A stretch of 64,000 bases of DNA from Notospermus geniculatus (Eukaryota; Nemertea; Pilidiophora; Heteronemertea; Lineidae), in contig NMRB01002434.1 of the NCBI GenBank assembly GCA_002633025.1, positions 35,448 to 99,447 on the forward strand. The letters run 5' to 3'. Shown here in pieces: positions 10,801 through 21,800 of the stretch. A model generated the notes under the pieces. That model did no database searches, had not been told where the DNA came from, and saw only the letters and a program-made list of their open reading frames with translations. Within the stretch, counting starts at the first letter, position 1, and every line of letters starts with the position of its first letter. The position numbers and the translations under genes were made by a program.

Positions 10801-13800
10801 GATCCATACATGTACATTCACATCTGCATGTACTAACCATTGTCGTTGTGGCTGGTTCTTGGTGGTTGATGAATGCTTTTGTCTTTGAAAGAGTAGTTTG
10901 TAATTGCACCTTTTGCCAGCTGATTGAGTCCCCATTCAATCTGCTCTTTTCCCTGGGTGCAACAGGAAATGGATCTTTTCTGATGTGCACTGTTCATGTC
11001 TTGACGTGTGCCTTGAATCTGATCCGTACATGAATTAAACAGTTGCCGTCTTGAACAGATCTTGTGGATTACTGTTGATTAACCCATTAGGCGCCATATA
11101 GCCCAAACCCGCCCAAGCCTGCATAATCCCATATAGCCCAAACCCGCCCGTGTGATTTCCGGCCGTCACAGAGGCAACCAACGAAAAAAAACAAAAAAAT
11201 CTAACCTCGGCTCCAGTTGTATCATGTCGCCAGTGTTATAAGCTACAAAATAAACATCACTGGTTCACTTTATCTTCAACTTTTTCTTTTTGCCATTTGA
11301 GCAAAAAACCAAGATATGGTAAAAAAGTGAATAGCACTGGGAAAAAAAGTTGTCCTAATTTATACTTGTCTGGCGCCTAAATGGGTTAAGAATTACCGAG
11401 TTTAGTCTTGGTGATTATAGAATTTGTACGACGTTAAATCTTGGCATGCCCTTGCTTTATGTCAAAAGTTCACTGGTTTTTCTTCACAGGGAGACGATAA
11501 TGAACGATACGAATTTGATAATAAAAATCCATTTGTCCAAGAAGGGGAGCAGACTCAAGCGGCGTCGGTAGGATATAGGTAAGGAGGAGTTTGAAGCTCT
11601 GGTGATCTGTTGGTGATTAGACCTGGTTTACTCGTCAGGAGCTTCCTACAAGACAAGTCAAGTCAATAGCGAGGTTAAGATCTGGTCCAACTCCCACTCC
11701 CGCTCCAACTCCGAGGTGCTAAAATTCAGATTTTTCGTGTCGGATATAAATTTACCACCCAGGCGGGTTCTTTTCGTTCTCCGGAATGATTAAACACCAT
11801 TTCTTCGGAAAGCCCCGTTGTATTTGATGACGGAGTTCCCAAAAAAGTAATCCTCTGGAGTCAACTCGGAACGTTATCTGAACCTCCCTAATGGCATGAA
11901 ACCTGTGGTTAACCGGACCAGGAGACAAAGGCATTTTATGATTCAGATTGGAAGCTTCTTGAACTTGATGGGCAAAATGTTCAATGACCTTGACTTTTTT
12001 CCGATGGCATGTATCATTGACACTGCATGCACCTCCCTGCTGGTGGTTGTTCCATAAACATCTGCCATTCACGTTGGTGCTAAAGTAACATGGGTCATGT
12101 TAATGGGCAGTATCAGCTAGATTCTGCTGTGTTTTCATGTCCTGACAGGTAAAAACGCCTTCCGTACATTCTAACAGTCTTGGCACCAATCAACTTAGGA
12201 GACCTTCAGGATGTCTTCGACAAGTTTTACATGATCTATCGGCAGTTACCATGGTTACGTTACAGCCATATAAAGTGCAAGAAAGCTTCTAAGAGTGGAC
12301 ATTTTCCTCTTCTTACAGGTATCGAAAGTGGGATCTAGGTAATGGTATAGAACTTGTCTGTCGGTGTGAACACGACGCTGTGATGGTAGGACCAAATGGT
12401 GAGATGCAGTTTGCTAACATCAAGACACTGAATGAATGGGACTGTCGGGTGAGTGGAGCGAACATAACAACACTGCTAGGAGTTTTACCCCGTACCTTCA
12501 CATGGGCCTTCGATAGGCTGAGCAGCCTTCATAGCCTAGTGGTTATCATGTCCGCTTAGCAACCGGCAGGTCCTGGGTTCGAATCCAGCCTGGGCCATAT
12601 GGATTATCCCTGGCTCTTCACGTCCATCACATGGGACAGTAAGCCTTGGTGTCTCATACCTTGTGCCTTTGCAAGGGTAAAAGACCCCACCCAAGTGATG
12701 AACATGAGTAGCTTGAGATGGCCTTGTCCTCCATACTCATCAGGGTAATAATGCTGTGGCTTCGGCACTGACGGAAAAATCAAGTACAAGTATCGCTCAC
12801 AGGGCGACCAAGAACTTCGGCTGGAACTGTTTCCACCTACAGTGGAACCTCTCTATTAAGGACACCTTCGGGACTGACAAATGCTGTCCTTAATTGAGAG
12901 GTGTCCTGATTATAGAGGTTCAAATGAATAGAAATGACCAGTTTGGGACTGAAAATCGCTGTCCTGATTAGAGAGGTGTCCTCCTGGCAGAGGTGTCCGT
13001 TAAGGGAGGTTCCACTGTATTTGTGAACTCTTTGTTCTTGCAGTTTTCTGGTGGCGTTGACTGGCGAGCCAAGTTGGACAACCAGAGAGGAGCTGTCTTA
13101 GCAACAGAGCTGAAAAATAACAGTTGTAAACTGGCAAAGTGGACTGTGTGTGCTCTGCTGGCTGGCTCTGATCAGATTAAATTTGGGTAAGAAGACTGAC
13201 ACAGCGAGCTAATGAGTTAGGATTATGGAAAAGTTGGCCTGGTTGTTTCAGTCACCACGTCGTAGGATTCCAAACAGATGATGAAAGCTTCTCTTATTGT
13301 ACTTTTACTGTTTTATTCCAGCTACGTATCACGTTATCACAGCCGAGACTCGGCCAAACATGTCATCCTCGGCACACAGCAGTTCAAACCTGCCGAGTTT
13401 GCTAACCAGACCAACTTGAATATGGACAATGCGTGGGGTATCCTCCGTTGTGTTATTGACATGTGTATGAAGCTGAAGGAAGGGAAGTATCTCATTCTGA
13501 AGGATCCTAACAAGGTAAGGGAGAGAAAATCAATGTTTAATCTTCTTGGTTAGACATACCTCATCACATTACTCTCAGCTGTTGGACTGGCATTTCCCAA
13601 ATCCACTCGGTGTCCTGTGAGCTTACAGCTAATACCAAAATATGCTAACAGGGTGGGGCTGGTAAACCCTCTCATATTCAGTCCAGGGTGGCCACAGGCA
13701 AGGATACCAACCTGAATTCATTGAATACTGTACATGTGGGCAGAGATTGCGTCTCTCAATGGACACTAGAAAACTTCATACTGGTCCTGTCCCAACTACC

Positions 13801-16128
13801 TATGCCACAGCTGCTGATATGCCCCAGCCATACTGGAGTATGTGACTGGTGGATCTTTACATCATATCCCTGGTAACTTGGGCTCAAGTATCGGTAAAGT
13901 ATAGCAGGCCAAGCCGCGGGAAGTGCACTGAGTGTGTACACGGAATAATCAGCAATGTATGGAGATGGTCACTTCCCACCGGTTGGCCCGCTATATAATC
14001 TACTTGACCCATAACGTGGAGCTGCCATTCTGGTTCAGGATGATCATCAGGTCGTACATCTCTTCCCTTCCAGCCTGTAGTCCGTATCTACAACATCCCT
14101 GATAACACGTTTGAGTCGGACGAGGACGAGTCTGATGAAAGTGAGTCTGAGTCAGAGGAGGAGGAAGGAGAAGAAGGTATGTAAACAAGTCATCTGCCGT
14201 GTGTTCAATAAATTAACCATCTTAGGGAAGTTTTCTGCTTTGGCATCATTAGACCCATGAAATTGGCTTGAGAATGTCATGCTACCTTGAAACAACCTTG
14301 TCCTTGGACTAAGCATGATATATTAACTAGAGGGCAAGAGTGACTAACTCCTAGATACATGTTTACAAAGTTTGGTGTGTGTAGTTGGCATGTTAAATTC
14401 CATTTACTTGTGTTTCGATTTGCCCCAGGTTTGCCTATCCTGCCAGTTTCTAGTAACTCTAGAATAGTGACATTCACCATTGCCTGTTTAATAAGGCTTG
14501 TCTGTGACTGGCTTCATTGCCAAAGAAAATGCTATGATTTGACTTGTTTTGACTTTTGTGAATTTCTAGCCCCAAAAGAGGAGAATCTTGGATCGTAGTA
14601 AATGTAACTATGATAACGATGTAAGAGTTACTAACTTGTATTAATTCTTATGTTATCAATGTTCACTCTGCACCAATCACTCAATGTTGTCATTTCAATG
14701 GATGAGAATCTGGCTGTGATCGGGTATTTTACTCAACCCTTGATCAGTGTGCATCATGGGCTAGTGTTACTAGCCTACCATGAGATTTAAGTGACATAAC
14801 CAACTAGTTGCATTGCTGTGTCGTGTGTCCAGCATTCCAGGTCCTCCTGGACAGACGAGTGATCTGCTGAACACCAAAATGGAACTCAAATCTTCTGGCT
14901 TTGTTGTAATCTTCATCAGTAACAATTCGTTGAGCTTCAGTAGTCATGCTGGCACTGCTTGTTCGTGCACCGTTGTATCCTGCACCTTAACAATTAATTA
15001 CTCGCTGTCTGTAGTGTCTGAACAGGCGCGGATCCAGGGGCAAACCCGGCCCGTGCCCCCCTATTTTCTGGTGGCCAACGCTAGAAAAATTGCCGTTTAA
15101 TTTTTCCCGCAGCTGCTAAGAAATCGCACCAACGGCCTTCTAGATTTCAAAATTTTCTGGGGTTCTCGGTCCTCCTGTGGCCTTCTGTGCCCCCTTTACC
15201 AGAATCCTTGATCCGCCCCTGTGAACATGGTCACAGATTCAATAGCATGCTGTCGATCCCCCTGTCCTGGGGAGTCTTGGGACTTGGAGTACCAAATCGG
15301 GCAAAATGACGTGCAGGTGTCCGGATGAAACAGACAGCAAGTTGACTCCCTATACCAAGACACTGCAGGCAGTTAAGGATTCTAATTTGTAATGTCATCC
15401 AGTATCTAACCTGTGATCATCAAACTAACCTCATGTCGATGTTCACGAAGTTTATCTTTGTTGAGCAGTTTCTGTTTGTTCACTTGCCATTGTCAGAGTT
15501 GTTTTGTTTGTGATATTCATTCCGTGTTGTGTGTGTGTCTGTCGGTAACACATCTGTTTTGTGACATGACTGTTGAAGTGTCATCAAATGTGCTGAATCT
15601 TCTCATTCCAATCTGAAAGAAAGAGCTTGATTGGCCCTCTTAACCATCCCATCTGTTTTACTCTAGTTACATGTATAATCCGGCACAGCCTTCGCGCGAC
15701 CCAGTGGAATGCGGAAGTAGGCTTACCACAAATCTTATTCAACACACAACTCTTGAATAAAGTTGAATATCTGTAGACTGTAATAGTGCCCAGTCATGTG
15801 CAGGCGATCATCGTTGGTAACGCGGGGGTAGATGGCATAATTAGGTAGCCGCAAGCTGTTGTCAGATTTTGTATTTCCACATTTCATTGGCTCGCACGAA
15901 GGCTGCGCCGGACTTTATCATCTTCGTCTGAGATATTGATATGAATGATGTAGGTTTTGAAGTCATTGCCTGACCATCAGTTGGTGTGGTGGCATCTTAG
16001 TCATCATGCCACTGGTATGACACGACCAGTGCAGCAGGTTGTTCTTGAAAACAGGGTTGGTAATCTTCCTCCGGTATTCCGAACACTAAATGTTAATGTC
16101 TCTTTCTTCTATTCCAGACTCCGACTAA
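4839..16128 (+). CDS. EIF3D: Eukaryotic translation initiation factor 3 subunit D
   Basis: Complete gene of 14 coding exons: 4839-4961, 5975-6020, 6220-6445, 6673-6742, 6879-7000, 7115-7247, 8363-8510, 8702-8832, 11490-11578, 12319-12448, 13044-13186, 13322-13514, 14074-14176, 16118-16128. All have GT-AG borders and consistent phases, for 1,668 nt or 555 aa (human 548). eIF3d is the cap-binding subunit of eIF3, which recruits the 43S complex to mRNA in the cytoplasm. Diagnostic stretches include [108 protein letters not shown] and [11 protein letters not shown]. The C-terminus is acidic ([16 protein letters not shown]), as in other animals. The last intron begins GGTATGTAA, so retaining it would simply end the protein in Gly-Met. 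Introns 6 and 8 are swollen by repeats. A tRNA gene sits just upstream. Confidence 0.98.
7365..8110. repeat. Tandem ~205-bp repeat array in EIF3D intron 6
   Basis: Four units start near 7365, 7580, 7790 and 7990. Each contains a core beginning GCACCTTTTGCCAG, then CAATCTGCTCTTTTCCCTGG, GTGCAA and ACTGGCAGCTTTCTTTAAAG, and ends in CAAGAATGGCCCATACAATC. Neighbouring copies are nearly identical over 100 bp or more. The core starts with GCACC and ends with GGGTGC, so it can form a weak hairpin. The same core recurs in intron 8. ORFs through the array are products of the repeat and show no protein similarity I recognise. Confidence 0.88.
8946..9256. mobile_element. MITE, CAGGGTTTCCGCCAG family, copy 1
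   Basis: The ends CAGGGTTTCCGCCAGA and TCTGGCGGAAACCCTG are perfect inverted repeats. The interior is A/T-rich with AAGGGTACGGA motifs and no ORF. It interrupts a copy of the intron repeat: CAATCTGC lies to the left and CTCTTTTCCCTGGGTGC resumes on the right. A second copy lies at 10233-10552. It is a non-autonomous DNA element, and its superfamily is unassigned. Confidence 0.85.
9664..9730 (-). ncRNA. Hammerhead-ribozyme-like core, degenerate
   Basis: On the reverse strand the order is CUGAAGA (fits the CUGANGA core), a stem-loop of the form GACCUC-GGUU-GGGGUC, then a GAAA-equivalent that here reads CAAAA, then an AAAUUU-GCG-AAAUUU hairpin. This is the order of core, stem II, GAAA and stem III in a hammerhead ribozyme. 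Related copies lie at 10570-10635 and 32890-32965, and the last has an intact GAAA but a broken CUGANGA. Such motifs are known in Penelope-like and other retroelements. Stem I is weak here, so activity is doubtful. Confidence 0.35.
10233..10552. mobile_element. MITE, CAGGGTTTCCGCCAG family, copy 2
   Basis: The same termini as the copy at 8946-9256, here CAGGGTTTCCGCCAGG and CTCTGGCGGGGACCCTG. It is about 320 bp with an A/T-rich interior. It splits an ACAAAATGATGATATA sequence that is seen uninterrupted at about 9652-9667. The flanks share ATGATG, which gives a candidate target duplication of about 6 bp. Confidence 0.83.
11083..11385. mobile_element. piggyBac-type MITE flanked by TTAA
   Basis: The terminal repeats CCCATTAGGCGCCA and TGGCGCCTAAATGGG are flanked on both sides by TTAA (11079-11082 and 11386-11389). 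A TTAA target duplication with ends starting CCC is the mark of the piggyBac superfamily. There is no ORF. The interior includes a duplicated CATATAGCCCAAACCCGCCC segment. It lies in EIF3D intron 8. Confidence 0.85.
12523..12820 (+). mobile_element. tRNA-derived SINE in EIF3D intron 10
   Basis: An RNA polymerase III promoter is visible: an A-box-like TAGCCTAGTGGTTA at 12532-12545 and a B box GGTTCGAATCC at 12576-12586, spaced as in a tRNA. About 230 bp of unrelated body follows. The tRNA part no longer folds fully, so this is a SINE head rather than a tRNA gene. It directly abuts the DNA element at 12840-13017. Confidence 0.72.
12840..13017. mobile_element. 178-bp pogo/Tigger-type MITE, copy 1
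   Basis: The ends CAGTGGAACCTCTCTATTAA and GGGAGGTTCCACTG are inverted repeats flanked by TA on each side (12838-12839, 13018-13019). A TA target site and CAGT termini are typical of the pogo/Tigger branch of Tc1/mariner. A second copy of exactly the same length is at 33362-33539. It has no coding capacity. Confidence 0.85.
15023..15221. mobile_element. GGATCC-terminus MITE (CAGG-GCGGATC family)
   Basis: Inverted ends CAGGCGCGGATCC and TTGATCCGCCCCTG enclose about 200 bp in EIF3D intron 13. Related ends occur at 42872-43064 and 57760-57914. The ends resemble those of hAT-like non-autonomous elements, but the target duplication is not clear here. Confidence 0.68.
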
Positions 16129-16467
16129 ACCAGACGTAGCAAGTGTTTGGATGAGCATCCTCTCCATGCGACTCAAGTTTACCAGGATATTGGTGTCAGC
16201 AGTGGGATCTTATTTATTACTTTCAACATGAAGAAGGCGGATGGGGCAGTGGAAAGGCAGTGCTTCTGGCATGAATGATCATGACTGTCCTGGTTCCACC
16301 TTATTCAGTCATGGTCTGCTTTCCGTCTTTCAAGCCAGTTCAGCCTCGGAGTGGGTTGATTTCACCTTTGATTTCAAGATGTCAGCACAGGTATCTTGAC
16401 TGTGTGATGTCTTATGGTAATGTAATCATGGTATTTAGTCCAATGTTATTCTGTAGTCTCGGAATCA

Positions 16468-16473
16468 AATAAA
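16468..16473 (+). promoter_or_regulatory. Polyadenylation signal of EIF3D
   Basis: AATAAA lies 340 bp after the EIF3D stop codon and is followed by a T-rich downstream stretch, giving a plausible 3' end near 16490-16500. Confidence 0.65.
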
Positions 16474-16974
16474 ATCCTCCATTATCCAATCAGATTTTAT
16501 CTTTGTCTTCTTTAGTATCTGATTTTCGTGTTCGTCGTATGTGCTCTTTGTCTTTTAGTGTTACATCTGATGTGTTGATGTCCGTTACATCTGCACTGTT
16601 TTCTCATCAGCCTGCACTGTTGTTGTCTGTTAAACCTGCCGTAATGTTGTCTGTTACACCTGCTCTATTGTTGTCTGTTACTCCCCATCTTTTACATTAC
16701 ACTGTTACTCTACATTGTTATAATGGTTAGTATGGTTACCAGTTTTCACCCTGTTACTGCATCCCATTACTGGGATTTTTACCTGATATTGTTTCCATTT
16801 TGCTTGCCTGTGTTGTATATCTGTATAAAGACGGCCATTGTTGAACTTGTATGATTGCATTTTCCTGTTGTTAGTCATATCCTTTACCCCCGGTATGACA
16901 TGATGCGGTCCCTCCCTCCTCAGTAAGTCTGCCATGCCTAGCATTGTCGTGTAACATGTCTTGACCCATAACTC

Positions 16975-17215
16975 TGTCCGTGGGAACAGAGATGATAGCA
17001 TTGCCATATGCCTATAGGCCTCTGTCTGTGGGGACAGAAGTGATAGTATTGCCGTTGTGGGGACAGAAGTGATAGTATTGTCGTATTAGGGCTCTGTCTG
17101 TGGGGACAGAAGTGATAGTATTGCCGTATTAGGCCTCTGTCTGTGGGGACAGAAGTGATAGCATTGCCGTATTAGGGCTCTGTCTGTGGGGGCAAAGTAA
17201 TAGCACTGCCGTACC
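16975..17215. repeat. Tandem ~50-bp minisatellite, about 5 units
   Basis: Units read CTCTGTCTGTGGGGACAGAA then GTGATAGTATTGCCGTATTA, with one shortened unit at about 17045. Within each unit CTGTC-TGTGG-GACAG forms a small hairpin. Confidence 0.82.
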
Positions 17216-17594
17216 ATTGTCGTCTCCGAACCATTTGAGCTCTGGCCTTGCTCCCAGCGTTGAGGGTATGATGTGAAATAAACGCAGCCGCATCGTATTC
17301 ATTTTGATGTGTAACAAAATTTATTCACAGAATGTGTGGATGCAAAACTAAAAAGACGAAATAATAAATAACCGTGTTGAAAACTTTCAAGTTTAAACTG
17401 CAGAAAACGTAATAACGTTCCGCCCCTAATAACGTTCGCAGACAGAACTTGGCTCTTATGTCAGGCCTGCTTTGGCTTGGTAGCTAGGACCTGATACTAA
17501 GCTCAGGGCTCCGTCCGATGGCAGTGAGCTGCTGCGACGCAAGCACCATTTTAAAGGCTCCGCCACTGCCATGCCTGAAGACTGGTCTCCGGCC

Positions 17595-17648
17595 TGTCCT
17601 CGAGCCGCTCCGCTACGACCCTCGTCCTGCCGGAGCGGCTCGAGGACA
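17595..17648. repeat. Perfect 18-bp inverted repeat with 18-nt loop
   Basis: The left arm TGTCCTCGAGCCGCTCCG (17595-17612) is the exact reverse complement of the right arm at 17631-17648. Both arms are GC-rich and would make a very stable hairpin. There is no T-run, so it is not a terminator of any known kind. Confidence 0.9.
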
Positions 17649-18442
17649 GACTACCATATGCTCGGGTGTCTCGCGAGTACGCGGGCAACGCCGTTCGTGT
17701 TCCACACGTTTACATGGCATGGATGTGGCCAAGCCGAAACTCTGTGGTCCATTGATGACGTCAGACCCGACGACAGCAACCGCATGCAGCCCATCTGCGA
17801 TTGGCTTTTACCCTGACCTCAGAAATCTCCTGTGAGACTGCATTTGTGTGCAATAAGCTTAAAACCATATTTATAGTCTAAATCACAAGAAAAGCAGCTC
17901 CCGCGGTCGGTGACAATCGGGTTGACAATAGGTTGTATACAAATGGGTTTTTGTACGGAAATGTCATGTACAAACTATATGAAAGAAAGTTCAGACATTA
18001 GAGAATGTTTGAATGAGTTGTTTTTCCGGAGCCATGACGACGGGTCAATAAACTTATACAAATAGGCCGAGGGCCTGCCGCCAAGTTTTGAATGGGCCTA
18101 GCTGAGAGTTAATCTCCTAATACCCAACACGCTCGACTAGTCGATGCCTCAATTACCTTGTTTACACTACATAAAAGTCCGGGCTGAGCACGGGCTTTTT
18201 GCGTTTACACCTATGAATTATGCTTTTAAACCCATGCCGCGTAGGCCTACATGCTCAAAAAGCCCGGGCTAATTTCAGACCCGGGCTTCGAAAAGTCCGG
18301 GCTTTTTCAGACAGGTGTAACCACGGCTCATGACTGCTTAATAGGTTTTGCGAAGTGTTTTGCTGTGCGGCTAAACCCTAGATATGACATGTATGAGGTG
18401 AAAACGTTGAATTGCAGTGGACGACATACCATTGGTAAAAGC

Positions 18443-18743
18443 GGGTAGCACACCAGGCGATATCGCAAGCGATCAGGCCTGACCGCACACAGAAAGTCCG
18501 ACAGTGCTTTGAATAGGAAAATGCGTTATAACTAACTGCCGATTGACGCCGGTCGGCCCTGATCGTCACCGAGCAAAATCGGTTGCAGTACTTGCGCGCT
18601 GGACAGCGATGCGTGGAATCTTCTCGCCAGCAATGATGGCCCAGTGTCAAACAATACCAAAACCGATATTGTCTCGTCTGCGGAGGCTGGCAAGAAAATC
18701 GGTGGCGATTTGATCGCTTGCGATATCGCCTGGTGTGCTGCCC
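18443..18743. mobile_element. MITE with ~30-bp inverted ends (GCACACCAGGCGATATCGC), copy 1
   Basis: The left end AGCACACCAGGCGATATCGC and the right end GCGATATCGCCTGGTGTGCT match in inverted orientation for about 30 bp, including CAAGCGATCA. A diverged copy lies at 26167-26372, so related elements flank the STYXL1-like gene on both sides. Confidence 0.8.
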
Positions 18744-18832
18744 GATAAGTGTCCGTCGAGTGTGGACATCCTTGAGTGGCGGACGGACTCGAAGAGTTCA
18801 ATCGTCAGTATATGCAACAAAAAATGCTTGGT

Positions 18833-21800
18833 TTATTTGATTGCTTCCTCCCCATCGTCAAGAAGTTTCTCAATGTCTGTTTGTCGGCTGCCAAAGAGCC
18901 TATTCTCGAACCGAGACAGCTGTTTGAGAGCTCGTCTGTCTAGTTTGACCGTCTGTCTCTTCCTGATCATGTAACCGTACGAGTCGGCGAGAGTCCAGTG
19001 AAACTCGTACATGAGGATGGCGACGGCGATGGTGGTGCTGCGCGTGACCCCGTGATGGCAGTGAATCAGGACCGTACCATTCGCCTCCCTGGCCGCCCGG
19101 ACGAACTTTATGGCCTCGGGAAACCTTGGCAACAGTTTGAACCCTTTGTCCTCGTCTTCATCTATTCTAAGGTAGCTAACTTCGTCTTTAAATGCATTCA
19201 TGTGTTCTAGGGAAGCGTTTACGTCGTGTGTGATCAGTAGGTTGGATATAACGTCCTCGTCGTTTGCTTGTTTGGCTGAGCCGAGATACAGAAAGTTTTC
19301 TATCACCATGGTTGGATACGAAACAAAATGTTTCAGACGTTCTGAGTGTGATTGTAGTGGACGGTCCGTGCATAAGAAAGGAAAAGAGTTATAGAAGGCG
19401 GTGAATCCGCCCTCGATGATGAGCGGATCGGCACCATTCTCGGCCAACTGGTCGTGGACTTTTGAAAGCGTGCTTGTGGTCAGGTCAAATGTCCTTCCAT
19501 TGTCGTCGTGCACCACAACAAAACTGTACTTGGTGATGGAGCCTAACATCTCTGCGACCCGTGGGTCCTCCAGGAAGGAGTAATGCCTGGCGGTTGCTAT
19601 GTGACAGGCGTCATACTCCTCCCTGGGTCGAGTATCCAATAGCAACATGTAATTCTTCTTGGCGACCAACGGCGTGTCGTCACCGTCATTGAGATAGTTA
19701 TAAAAGTCCTGTAAAGTGATGTATTCCCTCTCCCTCGCCCCCTCGTGTGGCACTTTCCGCGGCTTCAACCGTCCATCCGGGACCTCCATATTCATGGCGA
19801 TAAAGCTACTGGCGACGGACATATTGTTAGCCGTAACCAATGGGTCGACTTTCTTCCCCTTTTTATCCTTTTTCCCTTTATCCTTTTTGTCTTTGTCCTT
19901 TTTATCCTTATCCTTATCCTTGTCCTTCTTCTTGCCCTTTTTGGATTTCTTCTCGTCTGAAAACGAACGACGAACAACCTTAAAGGGGGCCTGTATTTCT
20001 TCTCTATCCCGCACTAAACACACCCGCGTTAAGGGAGACCTCTATTGACAATGTTGTCAAACCACCACTTATCTACCTCGCCCCGTGTAGAGTAACTCTC
20101 GTTCCTAGGGTATTCATGTATGCATTATGCATTGCTTGCAGGGTTTGCATTCTGCGCATCTGAGCCAGAACGGCGGCTAGTCTGGTGGGTTATCAACAGA
20201 CAGGTCAGCTTTAAGTCCTGACTTACCGTCATCATCCTCGTCACTGCTGCCCTCATCATCCTGGAAAGATAAACCACATTGGTCATGTGATGTGTCTTTC
20301 TTCAGACTGATCCCCAGGCCATGGAAGGCATTCAGTTTATCTAACTTGGCAACTACCTCAGTACAATACAGAAGCGAGATCGAAGCATGTGTTCCCCGTA
20401 ATCTGCTGTAAGCGATGCCAACTACCAGGTATAAGCGCTTCAATGTTGCTCCAGTTTCCCATTCAAGAGGGTTAAGACGTTGAATGGTTATAGGAGTGAC
20501 GCAAACTAGTTTGTGCAGTAAGGTGATGGAGCAGTATGATGTTAGCATTGATTTTTGATACTTAAAGGGACACTGTATTTCTGTGTTAAGGGAGACATCT
20601 ATTGACAGTATTGTTAACTACCGCTTATCAACCTCATTCCTAGGGTATCCACGTATGCATTTCTCGATATGAGAGCCTAGTTCTACTCTAAAGTTCACGA
20701 ATGTGCGAACTAACAGGCAAGATAGACGGGGAACTAACACAGTAAACAGTTAAGAAAAGCAAGCATTACTTTTACCAAGCTCTTTCTGTTGGGCGTGGGT
20801 TTAGTATATTGTGTGACTGGTTTGGTTCGATAGCCATCGAGGTAGGGGGTCGCGTGTTCGAACAGGGCGGTAAAGCCAGGGGTCACTGCCTTTATCATCG
20901 TTTGGGAGAGTGACAGATAATCGGAGGGTACCTGTCAAGACAAAAATGAGGAGTATGGGCCCTGACTGGATGCTGCAGCCACGTTCGCTGCTTTCTTATG
21001 GCGCTGCCCAACTTGAGAGTTTTCTCGCGCGAGTTGGCTTTCAGTGAGCAATTGCTTTCACCACGTTGTGGCGCGGCAGGTGTTTTTTGTCGCTCTATGC
21101 GGTGGTAATAGAAATAGGTCAGCCATTCCTCAAATCGCGCGAGAAACCTCTCACGTGGAGCAATGCGGCCTGATGGTAGGCCTATTGAGTTAACTGAATG
21201 TTATTTATTGCAGTATGTTCAAAGCTTGGCTACAAATATTGTTAGTTTACAAAACATCTACCGATATCAAAAATTCGCGTTCATGGTTGGAGTCCATCGT
21301 CGATCATAAAAACACTTCAACTAAGGTTTTGTGTTGACTGGACAAACGCCCTCTGGGGCCAAACAGTAACTAAATGGTTGCTTAGCAACCAATGGAAGCT
21401 TTCCGAAGTTTGACATGATTGAAGGAAGGGATAATTATGATGCAATATTATCATTGAACTAAAAGCACTCAGCACTGAAATCTGCCAGGAAGTGATATCA
21501 TTGCTCCGGGAGTTGCTTCTTCAGTGTGTACTTGTGGCACTACAGGGTGGCCCAGAAAAGGTGCCCCGCGAACAAGAGGTAACGAACAGGATGCTATTGT
21601 CGAAAGGACACGTTTTCTGGGCCTCCCGGTTATAGGAGCGTAATGGCTTGAGATTAGGGAGGTTCAGAAATCAAACGATAAACGTAAACTTTACGACAGC
21701 GTTATTTTTCATACTACACATTAACCAGATTTTATATTGCATTTTCGGTACGAAAATAACGTTGCCGTTAACGTTTACGTTTATCGTTTGATTTTTAAAC

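Larger units (their letters stand above)
8880..10990. repeat. Diverged copies of the intron-6 repeat, interrupted by MITEs (EIF3D intron 8)
   Basis: Further copies of the GCACCTTTTGCCAG to GGGTGCAA core with the ACTGGCAGCTTTC-GAAGTCTG tail lie near 8905, 9255, 9430, 9790, 9995, 10685 and 10905. The copy at 8905/9257 is split by an inverted-repeat element at 8946-9256. Two units at about 9600-9790 and 10555-10690 also carry a hammerhead-like motif. The arrangement indicates a composite repeat that spread by local duplication after leaving exon 8. Confidence 0.82.
16474..18832. other. Intergenic DNA between EIF3D and the STYXL1-like gene (tail to tail)
   Basis: No supported gene. It holds short tandem repeats of a CTGTTACACCTGC-TTGTTGTCTGTTA type (about 16590-16690), the ~50-bp repeat at 16975-17215, a perfect hairpin at 17595-17648, a CCCGGGCT-rich inverted region (about 18165-18320) and the MITE at 18443-18743. 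The 105-aa ORF at 17518-17835 crosses the hairpin and resembles nothing I know. Confidence 0.6.

Noticed and set aside
12532-12600. Possible second tRNA gene
   Set aside because: A and B boxes are present but acceptor and anticodon stems do not pair. It is the head of a SINE.
14174-14183. EIF3D ending directly at GGT ATG TAA after the exon at 14074-14176
   Set aside because: GTATGT is a good donor, and an acceptor at 16117 yields a short final exon ending GAC TCC GAC TAA that fits the acidic tail and lies before a poly(A) signal. Intron retention remains possible.
17518-17835. 105-codon + strand ORF
   Set aside because: It crosses a perfect inverted repeat, overlaps another ORF in a second frame and resembles no family.
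20815-20875. tRNA-like B box (GTGTTCGAACAG) near GGTTCGATAGCC, a possible SINE
   Set aside because: No clear A box or body boundaries and no second copy in the window.
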